A DNA stretch of 64,000 bases from Amycolatopsis sp. CA-230715 (lineage in GTDB: Bacteria; Actinomycetota; Actinomycetes; Mycobacteriales; Pseudonocardiaceae), in NCBI RefSeq assembly GCF_018736145.1, contig NZ_CP059997.1, positions 7,935,501 to 7,999,500 on the forward strand. The letters run 5' to 3'. Of this stretch, positions 8,984 through 17,181 are shown one piece after another (position 1 is the stretch's first letter; the number at the start of each line of letters is the position of its first letter). The position numbers were made by a program, and so were the translations under genes. The notes under the pieces were generated by a model. That model was not told where the DNA came from. It was given only the letters and a program-made list of their open reading frames with translations, and did no database searches.

Positions 8984-10744
8984 CTACCGCCGGACCGGCG
9001 CGAAGGTGACGGTCTGCTCGGCCGCGGTGCGGGAGCCGCCTACGGCACTGCCGGAACTGTCGGTCCAACTCCGGATCGGGGTGGTTTCGGCGAGGCGGCC
9101 GGTCGTGGCGGACAGGCCCAGTGCGAGGCCGCTGTAGCGGTTGATCAGCCGGAACCCGCCGTGGGTTCCCTTGGCGGGGACCACGAACCACTGCTGGCCC
9201 GCGCTCGCGTCCGGTGTGGACACCACGGGACGGGTGCCCCACGCGCGGTTCGCGGTGGACACCGGCACGCCGAGGGCTTGCCCGGTGCGGTCGTTGGTGA
9301 TCCGGAACGAGCCGTCGCCGTTCGCGGTGAACTTCCAGCCGTCGAGCGCGCCGTTCACCGTCGAGGTCGTTTCGCCGGTGCCGGGGACCTGGGCCAGTAC
9401 GCGTCCCGCTCCGGTGCCGATCCGGTAGGTCCGTGCCGGGTCGACCGGTGCCGGGGCCGGGGTGCGGGAGGTGACGGTGATGTCGGCGTACTCGCCGTCG
9501 GATGTGGCGCACGCGATGGAGCAGTAGGAGCGGAACGTCTTGCCGACGATGGTGGAACTGGTTTTGTTGGCGCCGTCGAGGAACCAGCGGTACCAGGAAC
9601 CGGACTTGTAGGCGCCCGAGTCGCCGATCAGGCGCCACTTCTGCGTGGAGAGGTCGTCGGTGACGTAGAACTTCTGGGGCTGCGTCCCGGAAACGACCTC
9701 GGGTTCGCCGATGTAGAGCCCGAGGTGGGCGTCGTAGGCGATGTTTATCACGAACAGATCCGATTTCGCCGGCAGTTCGCCCGCCGCCACCTGCTGGTCG
9801 ACGGAGCCGGTGTTGGCGGGGTCGTAGTCGTCGGCCGGTTTCGTGTAGCCGCGGGGATTGGCGGCGGTGGCCGGGACCATGTTGCTTTCCTTGCCGCCGA
9901 GGCCGGGCTGGGACCACGCGCCGTCGTACCACTTCGACCAGGTGCCGCCGGCGAGCTTGCCCGACATCGGCGCGCGCGCCACGTGCGCGAGACCGCCCGC
10001 GCTGCCGCCGGTGCCTTCCTTCGGGACGATCCGCGAGCCGTAGTAGAGGTAGAAGTAGCCGGAGGCGGGATCGGCGAACAGGCGCGGATCGCCGTCGCCG
10101 TAGTCGAAGGTCTGGTTCGGGAACGCCTTGGTGTCGCCCCGTTTCGTGCTGTACGGCGAGGTGATCGCGTGCCCCTTGATCGCCCAGGTGTGCCCCTGGT
10201 CGGTGGAGACGGCGTAGTCGATCGAGTCGTAGTGGGAGAACGACGGCTTGCCGAACGGTTCCGGCGTGAATTCGTTGTGCACCAAGCCGTACCAGTCCCC
10301 GGTGTCCGGATCGACCCAGGTGCCGACGAGATCGCAGAAGTTCCGCTGCGAGTAGCCGGAGCCCGCCGGGGGCGGGGTGGCCTCCTTGCCGGTAGGGCTG
10401 GTGTTGCACCGCCAGGTGGTGTCGTTGTTGCGGTCACGCGGTTCCGCCGGGTTCACCGCGTCGCTCAGTTCGCCGGAGCGCTTCGCCGAGTCGAAATCGT
10501 CTCCGGTGTAGAACTCCCATTCCCGCGGCTGGTCGGCGCCGTAGAGCGCGGCGGACTGCTGGAAGTAGAAGGTCCCGTCCTTGTCGACGAACGTCCCCGC
10601 CGGGGTGTCGGTGGGATGCGCGTAGGGCGCCGTCGACCCGACCGAGATCGAATAGGCGGGCTCGGCGGACGCGGTGGTGGCCGGTGCCAGCAGTGCGGCC
10701 GCGGTCATCGCGACGGTGACGAGGGTCTTGCTCGAGCGTGGCAC
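8984..10744 (-). CDS. Secreted glycosidase-like propeller with C-terminal ricin-type lectin domain
   Basis: 586 residues with a clear Sec signal peptide (MPRSSKTLVTVAMTAAALLA..., cleavage near ASA). Residues about 40-420 have the look of a five-bladed propeller glycoside hydrolase of the GH43/GH117 kind (repeated W and D-x-D segments such as DYGDGDPRLFADP); catalytic residues could not be assigned. The last ~150 residues form a ricin-like beta-trefoil (GRVLAQVPGTGE, then QQWFVVPAKG and YSGLALGLS). Expected role: extracellular binding or trimming of polysaccharide. It shares a promoter region and an 11-bp element with the divergent phospholipase C, suggesting co-regulation, possibly by phosphate. 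Confidence 0.78.
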   Translation of the reverse strand: MPRSSKTLVTVAMTAAALLAPATTASAEPAYSISVGSTAPYAHPTDTPAGTFVDKDGTFYFQQSAALYGADQPREWEFYTGDDFDSAKRSGELSDAVNPAEPRDRNNDTTWRCNTSPTGKEATPPPAGSGYSQRNFCDLVGTWVDPDTGDWYGLVHNEFTPEPFGKPSFSHYDSIDYAVSTDQGHTWAIKGHAITSPYSTKRGDTKAFPNQTFDYGDGDPRLFADPASGYFYLYYGSRIVPKEGTGGSAGGLAHVARAPMSGKLAGGTWSKWYDGAWSQPGLGGKESNMVPATAANPRGYTKPADDYDPANTGSVDQQVAAGELPAKSDLFVINIAYDAHLGLYIGEPEVVSGTQPQKFYVTDDLSTQKWRLIGDSGAYKSGSWYRWFLDGANKTSSTIVGKTFRSYCSIACATSDGEYADITVTSRTPAPAPVDPARTYRIGTGAGRVLAQVPGTGETTSTVNGALDGWKFTANGDGSFRITNDRTGQALGVPVSTANRAWGTRPVVSTPDASAGQQWFVVPAKGTHGGFRLINRYSGLALGLSATTGRLAETTPIRSWTDSSGSAVGGSRTAAEQTVTFAPVRR

Positions 10745-10785
10745 GGCTGATCCGCCCCTTCGCGTCGTCGAACGGGAACTGGACC

Positions 10786-10923
10786 ACTATCTGACAGAAG
10801 ATGCTCGAAAGTCAACACTTGTGAACAAGATCGAACATGGGCAAGGTGATTGTGTGAACGTACGACCTTCGTAGGCGTTTGCGCTCGAACGGATTGACTT
10901 TCGAACGGCAGTGGGCCAACGAT
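10786..10923. promoter_or_regulatory. Divergent promoters with PhoP-box-like repeats
   Basis: The 11-mer TTGACTTTCGA occurs at 10894-10904 (plus) and inverted at 10805-10815 (minus). Each provides a -35 TTGACT, with a plausible -10 after an 18-nt spacer: GATAGT at 10791-10786 for the lectin-hydrolase gene and AACGAT at 10918-10923 for the phospholipase gene. Between them, read on the minus strand, two GTTCACA units lie exactly 33 nt apart (10859 and 10826), three 11-nt turns, as expected for the direct-repeat PHO boxes bound by actinobacterial PhoP. The phosphoesterase target makes phosphate control likely (inference). Confidence 0.55.
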
Positions 10924-10958
10924 GCGGCGAACCCTCGATCCGAAGCCTTGGAGGCGCC

Positions 10959-13337
10959 ATGAAGCGACGTGACCTCTTGAAGGGCGCCGCGGCGCTGTCC
11001 GGGGTCGCGCTCCTCCCGGTGAGCGTGCGCGACGCGCTGGCCTTGGCCATGCCGGAGGGCGGTCTCGACGGCATCGAGCACGTGGTGATCTTCATGCAGG
11101 AGAACCGCGCCTTCGACCACTACTTCGGCACCTACCGCGGGACCCGCGGGTTCAGCGATCCGGCGGCGATCACCCTGCCCGGTGGCGACTCGGTGTTCCG
11201 CCAGCCGAACGGATCGTCCTACGTCCTGCCGTACCGCGTCGACGACCAGTTCATGACGGGGACGCCGCACGACCGCGAAACCGGGCACGCGGCGTGGCAC
11301 AACGGCCGGTACGACGACTGGGTCAAGCAGAAGTCCACCAGGACCATGACCTATCTCGACCGCGACTCGCTGCCCTTCTACCACGCACTGGCCGACGCGT
11401 TCACCCTCTGCGACGCCTACCACTGCTCCGAGCTCGGGCCGACCAACCCGAACCGGTTCTACCTGTTCACCGGCATGCTCGGCGACGAACCGCTGACCGG
11501 CAAACGCGCGGTGGGCAACGATTCCTGGCAGAACCCGAAGCACCCCGGCTACTCGTGGAAGACCTACGCCGAACGGCTGGAGGCGGCGGGGAAGTCTTGG
11601 CAGGTGTACCAGGAATGGGACAACTACGGCGACAACTCGCTCGACTACTTCACCTCGATCATGGCCGTCGGCAGGAAGGCGCTCGCGAAGACCGCCGCCG
11701 GGTACACCAAGCTCGAATACTTCTACTACGACGTGCTGGCGGCGGACGCCGAGAAGCGGAAGACTCTGCTCGCGCAGCTCGACCAGGGCGTGAAGACGCT
11801 GACCGAGGCCGAACGCCGGATCTACGACCGGGCGCTGGCCAGGGTGGCGCCAGGGCAACTCGCCCCGTCGTTCCGCGCCGACGTCGCGGCCGGACGGCTG
11901 CCCGCCGTTTCCTGGATCGTGGCGCCGGAGAAGCAGTGCGAGCACCCGCAATGGGGCCCGAACACGGGCGCGGACCTGGTCAAGGACATCCTCGACGCGC
12001 TGGCCTCCGACGTGTCGGTGTGGAACAAGTCCCTGTTCCTGCTGACCTACGACGAGAACGACGGCTTCTTCGACCACGTCCCGCCGCCGGTCCCGCCGGT
12101 CACGAGCGACGACGGTAAGTCCACTGTGGACTTCGCGGTGGAGATGGCCGACGGCATCCCGATCGGGCTCGGCAACCGGGTGCCGATGATCGTCGTGTCG
12201 CCGTGGAGCCGGGGCGGCAAGGTCTGTTCGCAGGTCTTCGACCACACCTCGGTGCTCCAGCTGCTGGAGACCTGGACGGGCGTGGCGGAACCGAACATCT
12301 CACCGTGGCGCCGCACCGTCTGCGGGGACCTCACGAGCGCGCTCGACTTCGGTTCCACCGGCAGCTATCCGGATCTCCCGGAGCCGGTGCCGACCTCCGG
12401 GCCGGACAGCACCGATCCCAAACCGCCGTCGGACCAGCGGATGCCGGTGCAGGAACCCGGTGTCCGCACGGCCCGCCCGGTGCCCTACGACCTCGCGGTT
12501 TCGGCGAGGGTCACGCCGGAGCAGTTGTTGCTCGACTTCGCGAACCGGGGTTCCGCCGGTGCGCACTTCTACGTCTACGCGAAGGCCTTCCGATCCGACG
12601 GGCCGTGGCGGTACACGGTCGAGAAGGGGAAGTCCCTTTCGGACTACTGGAAGGCGGGCAGTCCCGACGGCGCCTACGACCTGAACGTGCTGGGGCCGAA
12701 CGGGTTCGTCCGCCGCTTCACCGGGAACCGGATCACCGCCACCAGCGGTGGCAACGCGAATCCCGAAGTGACGCTGACCTATGCCCCGGAAACCGGGGCC
12801 GTTTCGCTCGCCATGCGGAACGACGGCGGCAAGGCGTGCGCGATCACGGTCACCACCAACAACTCCGCTGGCGGGCCGTGGCGGTACGAGCTCGCCCCCG
12901 GTAAGTCCACATCGGACTCTTTCGACACCGGGGGCGCGCTCGGGGGCTGGTACGACCTCACCGCGACCGCGGACACCGCCGACGGGTTCACCCGCCGGTT
13001 CGCCGGGCACCTGGAGACCGGCACCGAAAGCATCACGGACCCGGCCATCGGCTCCCGCGACCTGTCGAGCACGGTGGTCCGCTCCGCCGCCGGGGCCGCC
13101 CGCGAAGTCCGGTTGGACCTCGGATCCGCCCGCACCGTGACGGGAGTGCGGTCACGGGGAAGCGCCGGTGGAAGCTACGAGCTGTCGTTCTCCCTCGACG
13201 GCGCCACCTGGTCGACCCCGCGGGCGAGCGCCGCGCGGGCGGGGATGATCCCGTGCGCGCCGACGAAGGCCCGCTACGTCCGGTTGCGCTCGGTGTCCGA
13301 AATGGACGTACCGGAGGTGACTCCCGTCGGCTGGTGA
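10959..13337 (+). CDS. Tat-exported phospholipase C (phosphoesterase family)
   Basis: 792 residues. The N-terminus MKRRDLLKGAAALSGVALLP is a twin-arginine signal. Residues about 40-440 form the phosphoesterase/phospholipase C domain: EHVVIFMQENRAFDHYFGTY supplies the metal-binding and nucleophile region, with ENDGFFDHVPPP and VSPWSRGGKV further on. Two repeats of the bacterial phospholipase C C-terminal domain follow (about 505-590 and 600-690; each has GPWRY and a GWYDL/GAYDL motif). The final ~95 residues resemble a discoidin-like module. GGAGG lies 5 nt before the ATG. It would cleave phospholipids to release phosphate-bearing head groups outside the cell, which agrees with the PhoP-box-like repeats upstream. 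The tail is convergent with the next gene, 7 nt away. Confidence 0.9.
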   Translation: MKRRDLLKGAAALSGVALLPVSVRDALALAMPEGGLDGIEHVVIFMQENRAFDHYFGTYRGTRGFSDPAAITLPGGDSVFRQPNGSSYVLPYRVDDQFMTGTPHDRETGHAAWHNGRYDDWVKQKSTRTMTYLDRDSLPFYHALADAFTLCDAYHCSELGPTNPNRFYLFTGMLGDEPLTGKRAVGNDSWQNPKHPGYSWKTYAERLEAAGKSWQVYQEWDNYGDNSLDYFTSIMAVGRKALAKTAAGYTKLEYFYYDVLAADAEKRKTLLAQLDQGVKTLTEAERRIYDRALARVAPGQLAPSFRADVAAGRLPAVSWIVAPEKQCEHPQWGPNTGADLVKDILDALASDVSVWNKSLFLLTYDENDGFFDHVPPPVPPVTSDDGKSTVDFAVEMADGIPIGLGNRVPMIVVSPWSRGGKVCSQVFDHTSVLQLLETWTGVAEPNISPWRRTVCGDLTSALDFGSTGSYPDLPEPVPTSGPDSTDPKPPSDQRMPVQEPGVRTARPVPYDLAVSARVTPEQLLLDFANRGSAGAHFYVYAKAFRSDGPWRYTVEKGKSLSDYWKAGSPDGAYDLNVLGPNGFVRRFTGNRITATSGGNANPEVTLTYAPETGAVSLAMRNDGGKACAITVTTNNSAGGPWRYELAPGKSTSDSFDTGGALGGWYDLTATADTADGFTRRFAGHLETGTESITDPAIGSRDLSSTVVRSAAGAAREVRLDLGSARTVTGVRSRGSAGGSYELSFSLDGATWSTPRASAARAGMIPCAPTKARYVRLRSVSEMDVPEVTPVGW

Positions 13338-13344
13338 AGCGGGA

Positions 13345-14550
13345 TCACCGGACCGGGGCGTCCCAGTCGATGGTGTACCGCAGGTCGGGGCCGAGCGTTT
13401 TCTCCCCGCCGATCACCTTGAACGCCAACGGCATCACGATTTTCGTGACGCGCCTGCCGATCGGACCCGGCGTCTTGGCGCGGTTCGTCCTGGCGCCGCG
13501 CCGGGTGATCCGCTCGACCCTGTCCCGGCGGAGCCCTTCGTAGGCCGCGAACGCCGCCGACGGCTCCGGCAGGTCGCGAAGGCACCTGGCGAGCTGGACC
13601 GCGCTTTCGATCGCCATCGACGCGCCCTGCCCGGTGCTGTTGGACGGCGCGTGCACGGAGTCGCCGACGAGCACCATGCGACCGCGGTACCAGTGGGGGA
13701 CCGGCGGCATGATGTGGAGCGCGCCCACGATGTCCAGGTTCTCCGCGGTGGTGCGGGCGGCGAGGGAGCCGCCGGGCACATCGTCCGCGTAGGTCTCGCG
13801 CAACTGCCACAGCCATTCTTCGGCCGGGATCTCGCGTGCCTCCTTTGTGGACAGGTACTTCTTCGATGGTAGGTTGACACCCCAGGTGATCCTGCCGTCG
13901 GCCAGCTTCCAGTACAGGTAGTAGGCCCGTTCCCCGAAGGCGAAGGTCATCATGCCGGGCTCCAGCGCGGCCAGTTCCGCGTCCGGTTCGACGTCCGGTT
14001 CGACGTAGCCCTGGAAGCCGAGCATCCCGGTGAAGTCGGCGTCCGGTGCGTCCGGATCGATGAGCTTCCGCACCGTCGAGCGCACGCCGTCGGCACCGAC
14101 GAGGATGTCCGCGGTCGCGCTGCTCCCGTCGGCGAACCGCGCGGTCACGCCGTTTCGGCTTTCGTCGACACCGACCAGGCGCTTGCCGTACTCGAACCGG
14201 ACCCCGGATTCCTCGGCCACTTCGCGTAGCACGGGGTGCAGTTCGCCGCGCTGGACGACTTGCTGGGGTTCGATCCGGGTCAGGGCGGGCAGGTCGATGC
14301 GCTTGCCGCCGATCGACATGGCGGTGTGGGTGATCGGCAGCGCGATGGCGCGCACGGCGTCGGCCGCGCCGATGGCGCCGAGCGCGGCGACACCGTTGGG
14401 TGCCAGCGCGAGACTGCCGCCGATCCCGTCGGACGGTTCCGGGTACGCCTCGTAGACGGTCGCGTCGACACCGGCGCGGCGCAACGCTGTCGCGGTGACG
14501 GGCCCCGCGATCCCGCCGCCGATGACCAGCGCGGTTCTTGCTGCGGACAT
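13345..14550 (-). CDS. FAD-dependent monooxygenase (PHBH fold)
   Basis: 401 residues. The Rossmann GGGIAGPVTATALRRAG near residue 10 binds the ADP part of FAD, GADGVRSTVRKLID near 155 is the DG motif, and VLVGDSVHAPSNSTGQGAS near 290 is the GD motif. This places it with aromatic hydroxylases and TetX-like inactivating enzymes. GGAGGAACAC precedes the ATG, a strong ribosome site. The PadR regulator gene lies 171 nt upstream on the same strand, so the enzyme is probably induced by a small aromatic compound or drug. Substrate unknown. Confidence 0.87.
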   Translation of the reverse strand: MSAARTALVIGGGIAGPVTATALRRAGVDATVYEAYPEPSDGIGGSLALAPNGVAALGAIGAADAVRAIALPITHTAMSIGGKRIDLPALTRIEPQQVVQRGELHPVLREVAEESGVRFEYGKRLVGVDESRNGVTARFADGSSATADILVGADGVRSTVRKLIDPDAPDADFTGMLGFQGYVEPDVEPDAELAALEPGMMTFAFGERAYYLYWKLADGRITWGVNLPSKKYLSTKEAREIPAEEWLWQLRETYADDVPGGSLAARTTAENLDIVGALHIMPPVPHWYRGRMVLVGDSVHAPSNSTGQGASMAIESAVQLARCLRDLPEPSAAFAAYEGLRRDRVERITRRGARTNRAKTPGPIGRRVTKIVMPLAFKVIGGEKTLGPDLRYTIDWDAPVR

Positions 14551-14721
14551 GTGTTCCTCCTCGGTGGGGTGCGCGTTTCGCGCACCGGTTCGGCACCGAT
14601 GCGGATGCGGAGGAGCAGGACACGGTTATCCTTGAGGTGCCACTCGTGACCGGGCTCGTTCGCGGGCATCGGTTCGGGGAAGGGCCGGTGGCGGTGCTGC
14701 AACACCGTCACCGGCCTGGTC

Positions 14722-15372
14722 TTACTGGTCGGGGGTCGACCCCCGTTCGGCGAGCGCGGCCCATTCCGGCGCCACTTCACCGGTTTCGTGCCACGCCTGC
14801 CAAGACGCGAGATCCGGGTGGGTCCCGGCGGTGAGTTCGGTCAGCAGGGACTCGGTCCAGCGCGCTTCCGCCTCGGCCATCGCGAGCCCGTACTCCTGTT
14901 CGGCCAGGAACAGCCGGGGGGTCTGCTCGGTTTCTTCGGCCAGTGCGTCCTTCTTGCGCGCGATGGACTCCTTCAAAGCCGCCAGCCTGGTGCTCAGCAG
15001 GTCGGCGACTTCTCCCGGCGGCAGCGCGGCGAACACGGACAGGCCCGCCGCGAACGAGGTGTGCTCCGGCATCGGCGTCGACACCAGTTCCCGCACCCAG
15101 TCCGCCAGCTCGTGCTTGCCCGCCTCGGTGATCCGGTAGACGGTGCGCTCGGGCCGCGCGCCCTGCCGCGTGTTGCCGACGACCTCGAGGAAACCGTGCT
15201 TCGCCATGTTCTGCACGACCGTGTACAGGGACCCCATCTTGAGGTCCAAGTCCTGGTCCTTGCCCCGCTCCCGCATGAGTGACGCCATTTCGTAGCGGTG
15301 CATCGGCCGCTGGTAGACGGTCGCCAGTACCGCCAGTGCCATCAGGTTGGCCACCTTGCGCTGTTTCGCCAC
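14722..15372 (-). CDS. PadR-family transcriptional regulator
   Basis: 216 residues from GTG 15372, chosen over the upstream in-frame start because AAGGAGG lies 6 nt before it. The N-terminal winged helix (LMALAVLATVYQRPMHRYEM, then GSLYTVVQNMAKHGFLE and TVYRITEAGKHEL) is a standard PadR DNA-binding domain. The long C-terminal helical part (about 90-200) is of the PadR subfamily with a coiled-coil dimerisation arm. It lies upstream of the FAD monooxygenase and diverges from a MarR gene; a 28-bp imperfect palindrome lies just before its start. Confidence 0.88.
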   Translation of the reverse strand: MAKQRKVANLMALAVLATVYQRPMHRYEMASLMRERGKDQDLDLKMGSLYTVVQNMAKHGFLEVVGNTRQGARPERTVYRITEAGKHELADWVRELVSTPMPEHTSFAAGLSVFAALPPGEVADLLSTRLAALKESIARKKDALAEETEQTPRLFLAEQEYGLAMAEAEARWTESLLTELTAGTHPDLASWQAWHETGEVAPEWAALAERGSTPDQ

Positions 15373-15385
15373 CCCACGCCTCCTT

Positions 15386-15413
15386 GTTCGTCTACGAATA
15401 TACGCACACGAAC
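15386..15413. promoter_or_regulatory. Candidate PadR/MarR operator
   Basis: A 28-bp imperfect palindrome with GTTCGT/ACGAAC ends and 11 of 14 half-site positions matching. It sits 13 nt upstream of the padR-type GTG and 48 nt before the MarR gene, so one site could control both divergent transcripts. Confidence 0.5.
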
Positions 15414-15461
15414 ACTCGGGTGCAAACAAGCTTCCGCGGCTCGAACGGGCGGGGTGACATC

Positions 15462-15917
15462 ATGGCGATCGTGAGCATCGACGAGACGCCGCTGACGCTG
15501 TACTTGGTGAAGCGGCTGGAACTGGCGATCCGCGCGCTCATGGACGACGCGCTGCGCGAACTCGGCTTGACCACGTTGCAGTACACCGCTCTGACGGTGT
15601 TGCAGGTCAGCGGCCCGCTTTCGTCGGCGCAGCTGGCGCGGCGGTCGTTTCTGCGGCCGCAGACGATGCATGAGATGGTCCTGACCCTGGAGAAGCGCGG
15701 CCTGATCGTCCGCGAAGCCAGGGACGGCAACAAGCGCGTCCTGCTGGCAAACCTGACCGAGGAGGGCGCCGACCTGCTGGCACAGTGCTCGCCCGCTGTG
15801 CTGGAGTTGGAGGGCGCCTTGCTGGACGGTCTTGCCCCGCGCCAGCGAGCCACGTTCCGCGACGGCCTGCAACGCGGAATCTCCGCGCTGGCTGACCTTT
15901 CCGCCACCCGGCGCTAA
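15462..15917 (+). CDS. MarR-family transcriptional regulator
   Basis: 151 residues from ATG 15462. Winged-helix features: LGLTTLQYTALTVLQ, the recognition region SSAQLARRSFLRPQTMHEMV, and the wing ending in EARDGNKRVLLANLTEEG. The frame is open upstream through the divergent promoter, but similarity to MarR begins here. The ribosome site is weak (GGGGTGACATC). It probably senses an aromatic ligand. Its TAA overlaps by 4 nt the stop of the convergent DUF222-HNH gene. Confidence 0.87.
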   Translation: MAIVSIDETPLTLYLVKRLELAIRALMDDALRELGLTTLQYTALTVLQVSGPLSSAQLARRSFLRPQTMHEMVLTLEKRGLIVREARDGNKRVLLANLTEEGADLLAQCSPAVLELEGALLDGLAPRQRATFRDGLQRGISALADLSATRR

Positions 15918-17023
15918 GCGAATCCGGTCGGCTCGTCGGTGTAGCTGTGTCCGTCGGGGGTGGTGACGGTGAGTTGTCCATTGTGGTCGGTGGTGAAGGT
16001 CCAGCCGGGTTCGTCGCGGAGTTTGTGGTGCACCCGGCACAGCGGCCGGAGGTTGATCTTGTCGGTGCGGCCGCCGTTTTTCCAGGCGGTGGCGTGGTCG
16101 AGGTCAGTGTATTGGGCGGGCCGGTTGCACCCGGGCATGCTGCAGGTGCGGCAGGCGACCTGGAGGTACTTGCGCATCCGCTTGGCGGGCCGGTAGTTCT
16201 TCCGGCCGAGGTCGACCGGAAGTTTGGACATCGGTTCGCTGACGATGCGGTTCCAGACCGAGTCGGCGTCGAAGGCGATCTCCCGCGCGAGTTCCGGTGA
16301 GATCTCACCGCACCCGGCAAGCTCCGCGGGATTGTTCCGCAATCCCATCAGGGTGGGCAGGTCCACGTGCAGGAAGATCTGGGCTTTTGGCTTGCCGTCA
16401 CAGCCGCCGCCGAGGCATCGTTCGACGAGGGCGTCGAGGCGGAGTTGGTCCATGGTGCGCTTGTCGCCTTGGCGTTTTTTCGCGAGTGCGTCTTGGTCGC
16501 AGGCGGCGTAGAGGGCTTGCGCGCGGTCGGAGGGTAGTTCGGCGAACAGGGTCGACGATCCGTGGTCTCCGTGTCGGATTTCGAGCCTGCGCGCTGCGGC
16601 CTTGGCTTTGCGCCGTTGTTCGTAGCCTTCGGGGTCGATGCGCATCAGCAGTGAGTTGACCATCCCGCGCAGTGCGGGTGCGTTGCGGTTCGAGAACTTC
16701 CCCGCCAGTCGAGCGTCCACTTCGGACGCCACCTCCCGGGACGCGCATGCGGTGGCCTCGAACACTCGCGAGGCCGCATACTCGTCGATGAGCCCGTTCT
16801 CCATCGCCGCCAAGGTCTGGGGTAAGTATGAGGTCAACGCGTCAGCGAGCGCCGTCTTCCGCTCCGCCGAGTTCTGGGTCAAGGAACACAGTAGCGCCAC
16901 CTGCCCCACGGTAGATCTTCGCGACGACTCGTGATCCATATCGGCGATATCCCGCAGCAACATCGCCTGCTGATACCGGATAATCGCCACGCGCCGCTGA
17001 ACAGAATCAGATTTGGTAGTCAT
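15914..17023 (-). CDS. DUF222/HNH endonuclease domain protein (REP13E12-like), intact copy
   Basis: 369 residues: an N-terminal DUF222 domain (about 30-260) and a C-terminal HNH nuclease module (Cys pair in CSMPGC, then YTDLDHATAWKNGG and NLRPLCRVHHKLRDEPGW). The family is expanded in actinobacteria, where members occur in multiple near-identical copies and behave like repeats (mycobacterial REP13E12 is the known example). Activity and role are not established. A second, frameshifted copy lies at 47121-48221 in the same orientation. Its stop overlaps the MarR stop. Confidence 0.88.
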   Translation of the reverse strand: MTTKSDSVQRRVAIIRYQQAMLLRDIADMDHESSRRSTVGQVALLCSLTQNSAERKTALADALTSYLPQTLAAMENGLIDEYAASRVFEATACASREVASEVDARLAGKFSNRNAPALRGMVNSLLMRIDPEGYEQRRKAKAAARRLEIRHGDHGSSTLFAELPSDRAQALYAACDQDALAKKRQGDKRTMDQLRLDALVERCLGGGCDGKPKAQIFLHVDLPTLMGLRNNPAELAGCGEISPELAREIAFDADSVWNRIVSEPMSKLPVDLGRKNYRPAKRMRKYLQVACRTCSMPGCNRPAQYTDLDHATAWKNGGRTDKINLRPLCRVHHKLRDEPGWTFTTDHNGQLTVTTPDGHSYTDEPTGFA

Positions 17024-17145
17024 AAGACAATTCTACTGGCCAGCAAAGAAGTTGACGTCACTCGATCGTGTACGCAAAATATGACTACCTGCCACAACGC
17101 GCCCACAACGGCATGGAAGATGAAAAACAATCGGGACCGCGAAGG
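15918..17145 (-). repeat. Direct repeat copy A (~1.2 kb, DUF222-HNH unit)
   Basis: The similarity with copy B (47121-48340) covers the whole coding region and continues about 120 nt past the start codon. Examples are the shared GACTACCTGCCACAACGCGC near 17082 and 48280, and the shared tract ending AACAATCGGGACCG. Both copies are on the minus strand, so they are direct repeats about 31 kb apart with the biosynthetic cluster between them. Confidence 0.85.
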
Positions 17146-17181
17146 CGTGCAGTAGACCCTCGCCGTGGACCCGAAAACACA

